From NCBI RefSeq assembly GCF_004343505.1, contig NZ_SLXU01000001.1, positions 620,001-684,000 of the forward strand: DNA of 64,000 bases. Direction: 5' to 3'. Under the pieces are notes generated by a model. It made no database searches, was not told where the DNA came from, and saw nothing but the letters and a program-made list of their open reading frames with translations. Source of the stretch: Rhodovulum bhavnagarense. GTDB taxonomy: Bacteria > Pseudomonadota > Alphaproteobacteria > Rhodobacterales > Rhodobacteraceae. This document shows positions 28,221 to 37,767 of this stretch, one piece after another (position 1 is the stretch's first letter; the number at the start of each line of letters is the position of its first letter). A program made the position numbers and the translations under genes.

Positions 28221-28252
28221 AAAAACGGGGGCAGGCGCAATGCCTGCCCCGT
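28221..28252 (-). terminator. Hairpin plus T-run between the binding protein and permease genes
   Basis: On the minus strand a GC-rich stem of 11 bp (right arm GCCTGCCCCGT at 28242-28252, left arm at 28225-28236 with one bulged G) is followed by five T residues (28225-28221). It lies 20 bases after the binding-protein stop inside the operon. Such partial terminators commonly keep the binding protein more abundant than the membrane parts. Confidence 0.65.
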
Positions 28253-28272
28253 CCTGCCCTGAACGCGGGCGA

Positions 28273-29904
28273 TCAGGCCCAGCCGAGATGGTGGATGTTG
28301 ATCTCGAATTTGGGATGCATCTGCGCGCCAACCAGGCCGGGTTTGTAATGACGGTAAAGCGAGCGGAAATAGGGTATGATCGCTATGCCCTCGTCCACCA
28401 TCATCTGTTCCAGCCTTGCCATGATCGCCTTGCGGGTTTCGCTATCGGCTATCGCGGTTGCCTGGTCCAGCAGCGCGTCGAACTCGGCCGACCGAAAACC
28501 GGTCTCGTTCCAGGCAGCAGTCGAGCGATAGGCCAGGTTCAGTGTCTGGATACCGGTTTCGCGATGGTTCCAGTTGGTCGAGGAAAAGGGGTATTTTGTC
28601 CAGTCGTTCCAGAAGGTCGAGCCCGGCATCACGGTGCGCTTGACCTTGAACCCCGCGTCGCGCAACTGCGCGGCCACCGCGTCGGTGGTGTTCTTGCGAT
28701 AATCGTCGTCGATGGACACCAGTTCATGCTCGAACTCCATCATGCCGGCCTCGTTCATCAGGCGGCGGGCCTCTTCGACGTTCTTTTCGTGGGGCGCAAT
28801 CTCGGCATGATCCGGATGCACACCTGGGGCGACATGGTAGTTGTTGTTCGACTGCTGTCCGCGGCCCGATATCCCCAGTTCCAGGGGAACCGCATTGTCC
28901 ACCGCAAGCGCAAGCGCGCGACGCACGCGGACATCGGCATAGGGCCGGATGCCGTTTACCTCGGCCTCGCGGTTGGGGCGGATGACGACGGTGACCGAGG
29001 TGCCGACCTCGCTTTCGACCCAGCCGATCGAGGTAAAGATGTCGATGAAATCCGATACCATCTCGAAGGTCATGTCGAATTCGTCAGCATCGGCCCCGGC
29101 CAGCCAGGCAGAGGGATCGGTGCCGTAATCGAGAAACTCGACACGGTCGAGCCAGGCCTCGCCCCAATAGGTGTGGTCGGGGTTTTTCACCATGACAATG
29201 CGTTCGCCGACTTTCAGTTCCTCGATCATGTAGGCGCCGGTGCCGATGCCATGATCGGTCAGGGCCTCGCCGATCCGGTCCTTGGGCACGATCGCCGCCG
29301 GATAGTCGGCCATGCCGAACATCAGCGTCCCGTCCGGGGTCCTTGGCTTGACCTTCACGGTGTGACTGTCCACGATTTCCACCGTGCCTTCAGCCGCCTG
29401 GCCGTCCGAAATCAGCGAGGCCATGCGCGCGGCCATCGAGTTGCCCTCAACCGATTCATCGCACCAGCCGATGATGTTCGCGGCCACATCCTCGGCGGTA
29501 AAGGGCGTACCGTCGTTCCAGTTCACGCCCCTGCGGACGTTCAGCGTGTATTCGGTGGCATCATCGTTGGCCGCCCAGCTTTCCAAGAGCATCGGGCGCA
29601 GGGTTCCGTCGCGCTGAACCTCGACGAGGTATTCGATCACGCCGCGGCTTACGGCGGACATTTCCGACCAGTCGTAGATGCGCGGATCTTTCAATTCGAG
29701 GCAGTTCATCTGGATACGCAGCGTTCCCCCCATCCGTGGCACAGGTTGCGCGCGGGCCGGGAAGGACGTGCCGATCAGCCCGTAGGCCGCCGATGCGCTG
29801 ACGCCAAGCGCGGTGGCCCGGCCCAGGAATTCGCGGCGGCTCATCTGGCCCTTGGTGACCTCGCGGGCATACATCCGGGCGGCGGGGTGGATATGGGTCT
29901 TCAT
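28273..29904 (-). CDS. Extracellular solute-binding protein, peptide/nickel type (SBP family 5)
   Basis: Periplasmic binding protein of 543 residues that delivers the substrate to the importer. The N-terminus has a twin-arginine signal, SRREFLGRA at 22-30, then a hydrophobic stretch to about ARAQ at residue 53, so it is exported folded through Tat. The mature part has the family 5 features (YTLNVRRGVNWNDGTPFTAEDV and a C-terminal repeat of the two-lobe fold). First gene of the importer operon, 207 bases after an AraC-type regulator gene on the same strand. Ligand unknown. Confidence 0.9.
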   Translation of the reverse strand: MKTHIHPAARMYAREVTKGQMSRREFLGRATALGVSASAAYGLIGTSFPARAQPVPRMGGTLRIQMNCLELKDPRIYDWSEMSAVSRGVIEYLVEVQRDGTLRPMLLESWAANDDATEYTLNVRRGVNWNDGTPFTAEDVAANIIGWCDESVEGNSMAARMASLISDGQAAEGTVEIVDSHTVKVKPRTPDGTLMFGMADYPAAIVPKDRIGEALTDHGIGTGAYMIEELKVGERIVMVKNPDHTYWGEAWLDRVEFLDYGTDPSAWLAGADADEFDMTFEMVSDFIDIFTSIGWVESEVGTSVTVVIRPNREAEVNGIRPYADVRVRRALALAVDNAVPLELGISGRGQQSNNNYHVAPGVHPDHAEIAPHEKNVEEARRLMNEAGMMEFEHELVSIDDDYRKNTTDAVAAQLRDAGFKVKRTVMPGSTFWNDWTKYPFSSTNWNHRETGIQTLNLAYRSTAAWNETGFRSAEFDALLDQATAIADSETRKAIMARLEQMMVDEGIAIIPYFRSLYRHYKPGLVGAQMHPKFEINIHHLGWA

Positions 29905-30111
29905 TCGGGGGGTCTCCCTGGTATCGCGTTGAGGATGGGGCCGCGGTCATGGCCGAGGCGAATCCGCCCGGCGCCGTGGGCCTGCATGGGGCCATTCATG
30001 GTTGGATCTGCAATGGCACGCCCTCGCGCCGCATTTGGCGGGAAAACGACATTTGGTGACAAGGCAAACGATATCGCCCCCGTTTTCAACCGCAAGCTCA
30101 ACGGCCCGACC

Positions 30112-30900
30112 TCAGACGGCCCGGCGGAACGTCAGGGGTGATTGCCCGGTGCGGTCATGAAAGACCCTGGTGAAATAGGCCGGCGAGGCATAGCCAAGTG
30201 CCGTGGCGATCTGGTTGACCGGCGCGCGGGTATCGGCAAGCAGGCGGCGCGCCTCGCTGATCTTGCGTTCGCTCAGCAGTTCAGACGCGGTGCGTCCGCA
30301 GGTCTGCTTGCAGACCCGCGTAAGGTGCGTCGGCGTCACCCCGAGCGTCGCCGCGTAACCCGAAACAGACTTGTCGGTGCGGAATTCCTTTTCTACCAGC
30401 GCCGCAAAGCCCGCAGCCAGACGACGCGCCGATTCCGGGGTGGTTATGGTTTCCTCGGCATCGGCGATACGCCGTTCCAGCCAGACCGATATCAGGCCGG
30501 CATGGTGTTGGATCGCCCGTTTCGCGGCGGGTTTGCGCCCCTCCAGTTCTCGCTGAAGACTTTCCAGCAGTATGGTGAATTCGCCTTGTACCATGCCGTC
30601 ACGGATACGCAGGTGATGGGGTGTTTCGGGCAGGTCGGTGTCCGAGCCAGCCGAGAACATGACCGCGGTGCCGTAGACCTGGCTCGTGACCTCGAAGCTG
30701 TGCATCGTATGTGCCGGGATGAAGATCGCGTTATGTGAGCCATAGCCGCGGGTGACGCCGCCCACGGTAATCCGTCCTTGTCCGCGGGTGATCCACAACA
30801 ACTGCGGCGCGGAATAGCTTCGCATTGCCTGCACGCGCCATTTGCTGCCCTGGGTCAGGCGCGAGACCGGGATCAGGCGTATCTCGGGAAACAGTGACAT
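30112..30900 (-). CDS. AraC-family transcriptional regulator
   Basis: Regulator of 262 residues: an N-terminal cupin-like sensing domain (LLWITRGQGRITVGG, FIPAHTMHSFEV) and a C-terminal pair of helix-turn-helix motifs (VSGYAATLGVTPTHLTRVCKQ; PVNQIATALGYASPAYFTRVFH, then RTGQSPLTFRR). ATG 30900-30898 starts a normal family N-terminus; an upstream in-frame extension overlaps the end of miaA and is unlikely. It lies directly upstream of, and in the same direction as, the ABC importer, which is its likely target. Confidence 0.87.
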   Translation of the reverse strand: MSLFPEIRLIPVSRLTQGSKWRVQAMRSYSAPQLLWITRGQGRITVGGVTRGYGSHNAIFIPAHTMHSFEVTSQVYGTAVMFSAGSDTDLPETPHHLRIRDGMVQGEFTILLESLQRELEGRKPAAKRAIQHHAGLISVWLERRIADAEETITTPESARRLAAGFAALVEKEFRTDKSVSGYAATLGVTPTHLTRVCKQTCGRTASELLSERKISEARRLLADTRAPVNQIATALGYASPAYFTRVFHDRTGQSPLTFRRAV

Positions 30901-30998
30901 TGCGGCGGCTCCGGGCGCGGATCGGTCGTGATTTACGATGCCCCGATTCGCGGCCTTGGGTAAAGGAAACCATGTTGTAATCCTGCGGATTTTTCCAT

Positions 30999-31889
30999 TC
31001 ATCCATCCGTCGCTTGCCAGTCGGGAACAACACGCTCCCACTGTTTCAGCCGCGCGCGAAACCAGGTGCGCTGCCGCTTCGCGTATTGGCGCGAGGCGAT
31101 TTTGGCCGCGTCAATGGCGGCCTCAAGCGTCGTCTCGCCGCCGAGATGCGCGACCAGTTCCGGCGCCCCTATGGCCTGCGCGGCCTGGCGTCTTGCGTTC
31201 CAACGGGGCAGTGCGGCGCGGACCTCTTCCAGTGCGCCCGCGGCGATCATCGCGTCGAACCGCGCCGCGATGCGGGCGTTGATCGCGTCGCGCGGGGCCT
31301 CGATCACCAGCGCCTGCGCTTGGTTAAGCGGCAACAGCGGCGCCGGGGTGGCGTCTTGCCAGTCAGCCAGTCCGCGCCCGGTCGCCTGCAACACCTCCCA
31401 GGCACGTTGTACACGGCGAGGGTTGGCCCGGTCGATACGCCCCGCACTCGGGGCGTCTAGTTCTGCAAGCAATGCCTCAGCGCCCCGCGCGGCCAGCCGG
31501 GCCTCTGCCTCTGCGCGGATATCGGGGGGCGTGGCCGGGATCTCGGCCAGTCCCTCGGTCAATGCGTTGAAATAAAGTCCGGTGCCACCGACGATGATCG
31601 GGCGGGTGTCGCCCGACAGGATCGGTGCGATCTCGCGCAGCCAGTGCCCCACGGAATATTCCGCATCGAAGGGCACATGGCCATAAAGCGCATGTGGATG
31701 TTCAGTCTCTTGCGAAACCGTGGGCCGGGCGGTCAGGATGCGCCAGGTCGAGAATACCTGTAACGCATCGGCATTCACGATCACGCCGCCCTGCGCGCGA
31801 GCAATCGCCATGGCAAGCGCGGATTTGCCGCTTGCGGTGGGGCCGGCGATCAGCACCGGGCGCGCTGGGTCGAGAGGGGGGATATCCAT
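30999..31889 (-). CDS. miaA: tRNA dimethylallyltransferase MiaA
   Basis: Enzyme of 296 residues that prenylates A37 of tRNAs reading UNN codons, using dimethylallyl diphosphate from the MEP pathway (ispDF and dxr are both in this window). P-loop GPTASGKSALA, then NADALQVFSTWRILTARP, GGTGLYFNALTEG and the C-terminal RQYAKRQRTWFR are visible. ATG 31889-31887 starts the usual N-terminus. It diverges from pyrH with a gap of 88 bases. Confidence 0.95.
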   Translation of the reverse strand: MDIPPLDPARPVLIAGPTASGKSALAMAIARAQGGVIVNADALQVFSTWRILTARPTVSQETEHPHALYGHVPFDAEYSVGHWLREIAPILSGDTRPIIVGGTGLYFNALTEGLAEIPATPPDIRAEAEARLAARGAEALLAELDAPSAGRIDRANPRRVQRAWEVLQATGRGLADWQDATPAPLLPLNQAQALVIEAPRDAINARIAARFDAMIAAGALEEVRAALPRWNARRQAAQAIGAPELVAHLGGETTLEAAIDAAKIASRQYAKRQRTWFRARLKQWERVVPDWQATDG

Positions 31890-31977
31890 GAATGCGCCCG
31901 ATGTGTTTGGTCGTTGAACCTGCCCGTATTTTCCGACATTTTGCGGCGAGTCCAGACAGCGAGACAATGGAGAACCT

Positions 31978-32715
31978 ATGAGCGACGTCAGCGCCAATCA
32001 ACCGACGCCGGCCTACGGGCGCGTGCTTTTGAAAATTTCGGGCGAGGCACTGATGGGCGACCAGGGCTACGGGCTTCATCCGCCCACGGTCGAACGCATC
32101 GCGCGCGAGGTCAAGGCGGTCCGCGACATGGGTGTGGAAATCTGCATGGTGATCGGGGGCGGCAACATCTTTCGCGGGCTACAGGGCAGCGCGCAGGGCA
32201 TGGAGCGCACCACCGCCGATTACATGGGGATGCTGGCCACCGTCATGAACGCGCTTGCGATGCAGTCCGCGCTTGAGGGTCTGGGGGTTTTCTGTCGGGT
32301 GATAACCGCGATCCGCATGGACGAGGTGGCCGAACCTTATATCCGCCGCCGCGCGGTGCGGCACCTCGAAAAGGGCCGGGTCATCATATTCGCGGCCGGT
32401 ACTGGTAACCCCTACTTTACCACCGATACGGCCGCGACCCTGCGTGCCAATGAGATGGCCTGCGAGGCGATCTTCAAGGGAACCAAGGTGGATGGGGTCT
32501 ACGACAAGGACCCTCTAAGGCATGCCGATGCGAAACGCTATGACGACATCACCTATGATGATGTCCTGCTGAAAAATCTCAAGGTGATGGATGCCTCTGC
32601 CATCGCGCTGGCCCGTGACAACGACCTGCCGATCATCGTGTTCAGCCTGGATGAACCGGGGGGGTTCCGCGGCATCCTTGCCGGGCAAGGCACCTATACA
32701 ATCGTGCATGGTTAG
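31978..32715 (+). CDS. pyrH: Uridylate kinase (UMP kinase)
   Basis: Amino-acid-kinase-fold enzyme of 245 residues that phosphorylates UMP to [50 protein letters not shown] and the C-terminal effector-binding region fit PyrH. GGAGA lies just upstream of ATG 31978. First gene of the long operon that continues with frr and uppS; this order is widely conserved. Confidence 0.97.
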   Translation: MSDVSANQPTPAYGRVLLKISGEALMGDQGYGLHPPTVERIAREVKAVRDMGVEICMVIGGGNIFRGLQGSAQGMERTTADYMGMLATVMNALAMQSALEGLGVFCRVITAIRMDEVAEPYIRRRAVRHLEKGRVIIFAAGTGNPYFTTDTAATLRANEMACEAIFKGTKVDGVYDKDPLRHADAKRYDDITYDDVLLKNLKVMDASAIALARDNDLPIIVFSLDEPGGFRGILAGQGTYTIVHG

Positions 32716-32760
32716 CGGTATAGAGCCCCTCAGGCGCCGCAAGAACGAGAAGTGAAGACA

Positions 32761-33327
32761 ATGGCCGAAGACGAACTGGAAATCGACCTCGACGACCTCA
32801 CGCGCCGGATGGACGGTGCGATGGTCGCGTTGAAACATGAATTCTCATCCCTTCGGACTGGGCGGGCCTCGGCCTCGATGCTGGAGCCGGTGATGGTGGA
32901 TGCCTATGGTTCGATGACACCGATCAACCAGGTCGGCACCGTCAACGTGCCCGAACCGCGCATGGTCACCATCAATGTCTGGGACAAGGCATTGGTGAAC
33001 AAGGTTGAAAAGGCGATCATGGAATCGGGGTTGGGTATCAATCCGCAGACCAACGGCACGATCATCATGCTGCCGATCCCCGAGCTGAACGAGGAACGGC
33101 GCCGCGAATTGACCAAGGTCGCCGCGCAATATGCCGAACAGGCCCGTATCGCCGTGCGCAATGTGCGCCGGGACGGGATGGAACAACTCAAGAAGGCCAA
33201 GAATGCCGGCATGAGCGAGGATGATAACAAGGTCTGGCACGACGAAATCCAGGCATTGACGGACAAGCACATCGCCCAGATCGACAAGGCGCTGGAAACC
33301 AAGCAAGCCGAGATCATGCAGGTCTGA
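32761..33327 (+). CDS. frr: Ribosome recycling factor
   Basis: Factor of 188 residues that, with EF-G, splits post-termination ribosomes. The two-domain L-shape is indicated by [16 protein letters not shown], the central [21 protein letters not shown] and the C-terminal helix with [17 protein letters not shown] 32761 is used; a GTG at 32752 would add three residues. It lies 45 bases after pyrH. Confidence 0.97.
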   Translation: MAEDELEIDLDDLTRRMDGAMVALKHEFSSLRTGRASASMLEPVMVDAYGSMTPINQVGTVNVPEPRMVTINVWDKALVNKVEKAIMESGLGINPQTNGTIIMLPIPELNEERRRELTKVAAQYAEQARIAVRNVRRDGMEQLKKAKNAGMSEDDNKVWHDEIQALTDKHIAQIDKALETKQAEIMQV

Positions 33328-33363
33328 GGCAATCGGCCCCCCGTGGGCCGGGAAGGGGACGGC

Positions 33364-34089
33364 GTGGCCGCAAAGCACAGGACACAGGGCGGTCCGGCAC
33401 ATGTCGCGATCATCATGGACGGCAACGGCCGGTGGGCGCAGATGCGCGGCCGGCCGCGTCTTTTCGGCCACCAGGCCGGTGCGCGCCGCGTGCGCGAGAT
33501 CGTCGAGGCCTGTCCTGACCTTGGCATTCGCTACCTGACGATCTTTGCCTTCTCGACCGAGAACTGGAAACGCACCCAGGCCGAGATTGCCGGGCTGATG
33601 ATGCTGTTTCGGCGCTATATCCAGAAAGAGGCCGAGGCGCTGCATGCCGAGGGCGTGCGGGTGCGTTTCATCGGCGATCGTGACCGGCTTGACGCGAAAC
33701 TGGTCTCGCTCATGCATTCGCTTGAGGAGCTGACCGAGGGCAACGACCGGGTTCACCTGACCATCGCACTGAATTATGGCGGGCGCGATGAGGTTGCGCG
33801 CGCGACCAGGCGGCTTGCCCACGAGGTTGCCGCGGGCCGTCTGTCGCCGGACGACGTCGATGCCGAGACACTGGCCCATTTCCTGGATACATGCCTGCTG
33901 CCGGACCCCGATCTGGTCATCCGCACCAGCGGAGAGGCAAGGATCTCGAACTTCTTGTTGTGGCAATCGGCCTATGCGGAATACGAATTCACGCCGGTCC
34001 TTTGGCCCGATTTCACCCGCGCCCATTTCGAGGAGATATTGAATGCCTATTCCACGCGCGAAAGGCGCTTTGGCGCGGTGAGGGCCTGA
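33364..34089 (+). CDS. uppS: Undecaprenyl diphosphate synthase (UppS)
   Basis: Cis-prenyltransferase of 241 residues that makes the C55 lipid carrier for peptidoglycan and O-polysaccharide. VAIIMDGNGRWA holds the catalytic Asp; FSTENWKR, the FLLWQSAYAEYEF segment and PDLVIRTSGE are conserved. The GTG at 33364 is preceded by AAGGGG (33353-33358), so it is preferred to GTG 33343. Its stop shares a base with the cdsA ATG. Confidence 0.95.
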   Translation: MAAKHRTQGGPAHVAIIMDGNGRWAQMRGRPRLFGHQAGARRVREIVEACPDLGIRYLTIFAFSTENWKRTQAEIAGLMMLFRRYIQKEAEALHAEGVRVRFIGDRDRLDAKLVSLMHSLEELTEGNDRVHLTIALNYGGRDEVARATRRLAHEVAAGRLSPDDVDAETLAHFLDTCLLPDPDLVIRTSGEARISNFLLWQSAYAEYEFTPVLWPDFTRAHFEEILNAYSTRERRFGAVRA

Positions 34090-34874
34090 TGGCGGGCAAT
34101 TGGGAAGATCTGGGGCCGCGTCTGGCCTCTGGCGCGGGCATGGCGGCGCTGGGGATCGCGATGGTCTGGCTGGGCGGGCCCTGGTTTGCCGCGCTGGCAG
34201 CCCTGGTCAGTGGTCTCATGGTCTGGGAACTTGTGCGCATGACCGCGCCCGCGCAGCGCAAGACCGCGCTGCAACTCGGGATTCTGGCCGGGGCGGCGGT
34301 GCTGTCGGCGCGGGCTTTGCCGGGTCTTGTCGCGCTGCCGCTGCTGATGGTGCCGGTCGTGGCGGGGGCGGTCCAGTTGCGGCAGAACCGGGTTCTGTTC
34401 GGGGTATTCGCCGCTGCGATCCTGGCGGCGGGTTTCGGGCTGTCGCTGTTTCGGGACACCTATGGCATGGTCTGGCTGATCTGGCTGGTGCTGGTCGTGA
34501 TTGCGACCGATGTTGCGGGCTATTTCGCCGGCCGGTTTATCGGAGGTCCGAAATTCTGGCCGCGCGTCAGCCCGAAAAAGACCTGGTCGGGCACTTTGGG
34601 CGGCTGGTTCGCGGCGATGCTGATCGGGCTTGTCTTCCTGAGTTTCACCAATGCCGGTCCTGACCTGCCATGGATCTCGATGGCGCTGTCGCTTGCGAGC
34701 CAGATGGGCGATATTGCCGAAAGCGCATTGAAACGCCGCATGGGCGTCAAGGACAGCTCGTCCCTGATCCCGGGCCATGGCGGATTGTTCGACCGGTTTG
34801 ACGGGCTTCTGGGGGCGGCGCTGTTCATGCTGCTGGTGGCCCAGCTAGTATACGTTCCCGAAGTGAGGTTCTGA
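34089..34874 (+). CDS. cdsA: Phosphatidate cytidylyltransferase
   Basis: Integral membrane enzyme of 261 residues that makes CDP-diacylglycerol, the precursor of bacterial phospholipids. About seven hydrophobic segments precede the C-terminal signature KRRMGVKDSSSLIPGHGG then DRFDG, which binds CTP and Mg2+. ATG 34089 overlaps the uppS stop by one base (TGATG). dxr follows after six bases. Confidence 0.95.
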   Translation: MAGNWEDLGPRLASGAGMAALGIAMVWLGGPWFAALAALVSGLMVWELVRMTAPAQRKTALQLGILAGAAVLSARALPGLVALPLLMVPVVAGAVQLRQNRVLFGVFAAAILAAGFGLSLFRDTYGMVWLIWLVLVVIATDVAGYFAGRFIGGPKFWPRVSPKKTWSGTLGGWFAAMLIGLVFLSFTNAGPDLPWISMALSLASQMGDIAESALKRRMGVKDSSSLIPGHGGLFDRFDGLLGAALFMLLVAQLVYVPEVRF

Positions 34875-34880
34875 GAAAAG

Positions 34881-36062
34881 ATGCGCAGGCGGATCACGAT
34901 CTTTGGCGCCACCGGTTCGATCGGCGAGAACACGGTTGACTTGCTGACCCGGCAGGGTGGTGCGGCAGCCTATGATGTCGTCGCGCTGTCGGGTGGGCGC
35001 AACATTGCTCGCCTGGCAGAGCAGGCCAGGGATCTTGGGGCCGACCTTGCCGTGACCGCCTATCCCGAGCTTTATGGCGATCTCAAGGCCGCGCTGGCCG
35101 GATCGGGCGTCGAGGCCGCCGCAGGCGCGCAGGCGCTGGCAGAGGCGGCCGATCGCCCCTCGGACTGGATCATGTCCGCGATCGTCGGTGCGGCGGGGCT
35201 GGTGCCGGGACTGCGGGCACTGAAACACGGCACCACGCTTGCCCTGGCCAACAAGGAAAGCCTCGTGACAGCGGGACCGCTGTTGCTGGCAACCGCTGAA
35301 CGGAACAAGGCGCGCATTCTGCCGGTTGACAGTGAACATTCCGCTGTTTTTCAGGCGCTGGTCGGCGAAGAGATGGAGGCGGTAGAGCGGGTCATCATCA
35401 CCGCTTCGGGAGGGGCGTTCCGCGACTGGCCGATCGAGGATCTTGTCAGGGCTACACCGGAACAGGCCTCGTCACACCCCAATTGGGCGATGGGCCAGAG
35501 GATCACTGTCGACAGCGCCTCCATGTTTAATAAGGCTCTGGAACTAATTGAAACAAAAGAATACTTTGGTATAGATCCCGCCCGGATCGAAGCCGTTGTC
35601 CATCCTGAATCCCTTGTTCATGCGCTGGTTGGTTTCCGCGACGGGGCGATCATGGCACATGTCGGCCCGCCGGACATGCGTCACGCCATCGGTTATGCGC
35701 TTAACTGGCCCGAGCGGAACGAACTGCCGGTGGCGCGGCTCGACTTGGCGCAGGTCGGTCAACTGACCTTTCGCCCTGCCTGCGAAAAACGCTGGCCCGC
35801 GCTGCGCCTTGCGCGCGAGGTGATGGCCGCGGGAGGGCTGAGCGGTGCGGCCTTCAACGCCGCGAAAGAGGCCGCGCTTGACGCCTTCCTTGGCGGTCAG
35901 ATCGGGTTCACGCAGATGGCCGAGGTTGTCGAGGACGTTCTTGATCGTCTTTCGCGCGATAGCGGCCTCACAAATGACGTGATCAGTCTTGAGAAAGTGC
36001 TTGAGGTGGACCATCTGGCACGGCAGACCGCCGCTGATGTGGTCCGGACACTCGAGCCGTAA
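34881..36062 (+). CDS. dxr: 1-deoxy-D-xylulose 5-phosphate reductoisomerase
   Basis: NADPH-dependent enzyme of 393 residues forming 2-C-methyl-D-erythritol 4-phosphate, the substrate of IspD encoded at the other end of the window. NADPH-binding GATGSIGENT, LANKESLVTAG, the metal-site PVDSEHSA and VDSASMFNKALELIE are intact. It is part of the uppS-cdsA-dxr-rseP cluster. Confidence 0.96.
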   Translation: MRRRITIFGATGSIGENTVDLLTRQGGAAAYDVVALSGGRNIARLAEQARDLGADLAVTAYPELYGDLKAALAGSGVEAAAGAQALAEAADRPSDWIMSAIVGAAGLVPGLRALKHGTTLALANKESLVTAGPLLLATAERNKARILPVDSEHSAVFQALVGEEMEAVERVIITASGGAFRDWPIEDLVRATPEQASSHPNWAMGQRITVDSASMFNKALELIETKEYFGIDPARIEAVVHPESLVHALVGFRDGAIMAHVGPPDMRHAIGYALNWPERNELPVARLDLAQVGQLTFRPACEKRWPALRLAREVMAAGGLSGAAFNAAKEAALDAFLGGQIGFTQMAEVVEDVLDRLSRDSGLTNDVISLEKVLEVDHLARQTAADVVRTLEP

Positions 36063-36080
36063 GTCACAAAGGCCATCGAA

Positions 36081-37427
36081 TTGGATATTCTGTCGTTGAT
36101 CCCGTCTTTCGGGAGTGCTGCGTTCACTCTAGTTGCCTTCGTGGTTGCGCTGTCCGTCATCGTGACCGTTCACGAATACGGCCATTACATCGTCGGTCGC
36201 TGGTCCGGCATCCATTCCGAGGTATTCTCGCTGGGGTTCGGTCCGGTTCTGTTTTCGCGCAAGGATTCTCGCGGCACGAGGTGGCAGATCGCGGCCTTGC
36301 CGCTCGGGGGCTATGTCCGCTTTCTGGGCGACAGCAATGCGGCCAGCGGCAAGGATGAGGGCACGCTGGGTGAGATGGACGCGAAAACACGACGCAACAC
36401 GATGCATGGCGCGCCGCTCTGGGCGCGCAGCGCGACGGTGGCGGCGGGACCGCTTTTCAATTTCGCCCTTTCGATTCTTGTATTTGCCATGGTCGCCCTT
36501 TTCCGCGGCGAGGCGGTCGAACCGCCAACCGTCGGCACGCTTGTCGATCTGCCCGAAAGCAGGCTGGAACAGGGCGGCCTCAGGGCAGGGGACCGTATCC
36601 TGGCGCTTGGTTCGGTCGAAACACCGGATTACGCGGCCTTCTACGAGGCGGTTGACGCGCTGCCCATCGGTGAGGTGCCTTTTTACAAGGTCGAGCGGGA
36701 GGGTGAAACCCTGCGCGTGCCGGGGCCCTATCCCTTTCCGCCGCTGATCCAGACGGTGCAGCCGGGATCGGCCGCCGCCCAGGTCGGACTCAAGCCGGGC
36801 GATGTCATCCTAGCGCTTGACGGGCAGGAGGTGAGTGCCTTTTCGCAGCTTCAGGCCGTCGTGGCCGAAAGCGGCGGCCGGGCGTTGGAACTGACCGTGT
36901 GGCGTGCCGGCGAAACGTTGCGTTTTGACCTGACGCCGCGGCGCGTCGACCTGCCGCTAGCCGATGGCGGGTTTGAACAGCGTTGGCTGATCGGGATGAC
37001 CGGCGGTCTGTCTTTCGATCCCGCGACGCGTGTGCCAGGGGTGTTGGGCGCGCTGGGTTACGGGGTGGATCAACTGTTCCATATCATCCGCTCCAGCCTC
37101 TCTGGGCTTTACCACATGGTGATCGGAACGATCAGTTCGTGCAACCTGTCCGGTCCGCTTGGAATTGCGGAAAGTTCTGGTGCGGCTGCCAGCCAGGGCG
37201 TCGTCAGCTTCATCTGGTTCATTGGTATGTTGTCGACCGCGGTTGGTCTGTTGAACCTGTTCCCGATTCCTGTGCTCGATGGCGGTCACCTCGTTTTTTA
37301 CGCCTACGAGGCCGTGACCGGGCGTCCGCCCAGTGACAAGGCGCTGCGCATGTTGATGGGGGCGGGCCTGGCGTTGATCCTGACGGTGATGGTTTTTGCC
37401 TTGAGCAACGACATCTTTTGTCCCTGA
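36081..37427 (+). CDS. rseP: Site-2 intramembrane metalloprotease RseP
   Basis: Inner-membrane zinc protease of 448 residues that cleaves anti-sigma factors and remnant signal peptides. VHEYGHYIVGRW holds the HExxH site in helix 1; a PDZ region follows (QTVQPGSAAAQVGLKPGDVI), and the third metal ligand lies in NLFPIPVLDGGHL near the C-terminus. The start is TTG 36081 with AAAGG at 36068-36072. The next bases hold a 41-codon membrane micro-ORF and then bamA. Confidence 0.94.
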   Translation: MDILSLIPSFGSAAFTLVAFVVALSVIVTVHEYGHYIVGRWSGIHSEVFSLGFGPVLFSRKDSRGTRWQIAALPLGGYVRFLGDSNAASGKDEGTLGEMDAKTRRNTMHGAPLWARSATVAAGPLFNFALSILVFAMVALFRGEAVEPPTVGTLVDLPESRLEQGGLRAGDRILALGSVETPDYAAFYEAVDALPIGEVPFYKVEREGETLRVPGPYPFPPLIQTVQPGSAAAQVGLKPGDVILALDGQEVSAFSQLQAVVAESGGRALELTVWRAGETLRFDLTPRRVDLPLADGGFEQRWLIGMTGGLSFDPATRVPGVLGALGYGVDQLFHIIRSSLSGLYHMVIGTISSCNLSGPLGIAESSGAAASQGVVSFIWFIGMLSTAVGLLNLFPIPVLDGGHLVFYAYEAVTGRPPSDKALRMLMGAGLALILTVMVFALSNDIFCP

Positions 37428-37512
37428 CAGGCCCAAATCACGCCACATTCGTCGACTAGCGTCCGACACAGGCGCATTTGGGGGCGCCGGCGCACAGGGG
37501 CAGGAGGCGCAG

Positions 37513-37638
37513 ATGCAATATATCCAGCACACCGTTCGCGGCTTGACGCTGCTGTTTGATATCAACTGGGACAGGATGCTCTTTCCGGTGGCGATTGCGC
37601 TCGCCCTCTTGGTGGCGGCCTTCCTTGGGTCGCTGTGA
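37513..37638 (+). CDS. 41-residue single-pass membrane microprotein between rseP and bamA
   Basis: An ATG at 37513 is preceded by AGGAGG at 37502-37507 (ideal sequence and spacing) and opens a 41-codon frame ending in TGA at 37636-37638. The product has a basic/polar start (MQYIQHTVRG), an amphipathic middle with INWDR, and a C-terminal hydrophobic stretch of about 17 residues (PVAIALALLVAAFLGSL), giving a one-helix inner-membrane protein. I do not recognise a family. Its place between two envelope biogenesis genes suggests a role near RseP or BamA, but this is only context. The rest of the 340-base rseP-bamA gap holds nothing else I can identify. Confidence 0.55.
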   Translation: MQYIQHTVRGLTLLFDINWDRMLFPVAIALALLVAAFLGSL

Positions 37639-37767
37639 AACATCCTCGTGTCGGCAGGCGATAGAGGCCGCGCCAAAGGGAACGGTATTGGTGCTGCTGC
37701 GCTTTGACATCACGGGGCAATGCCGCTAGCAAGGCGGGGTAGTCATTGCGTCAGGGCGGAGTTTCGG

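Noticed and set aside
27988-30141. Very long plus-strand open frame opposite the binding protein and permease genes
   Set aside because: It is the antisense shadow of clearly recognisable ABC genes in high-GC DNA and has no domain of its own.
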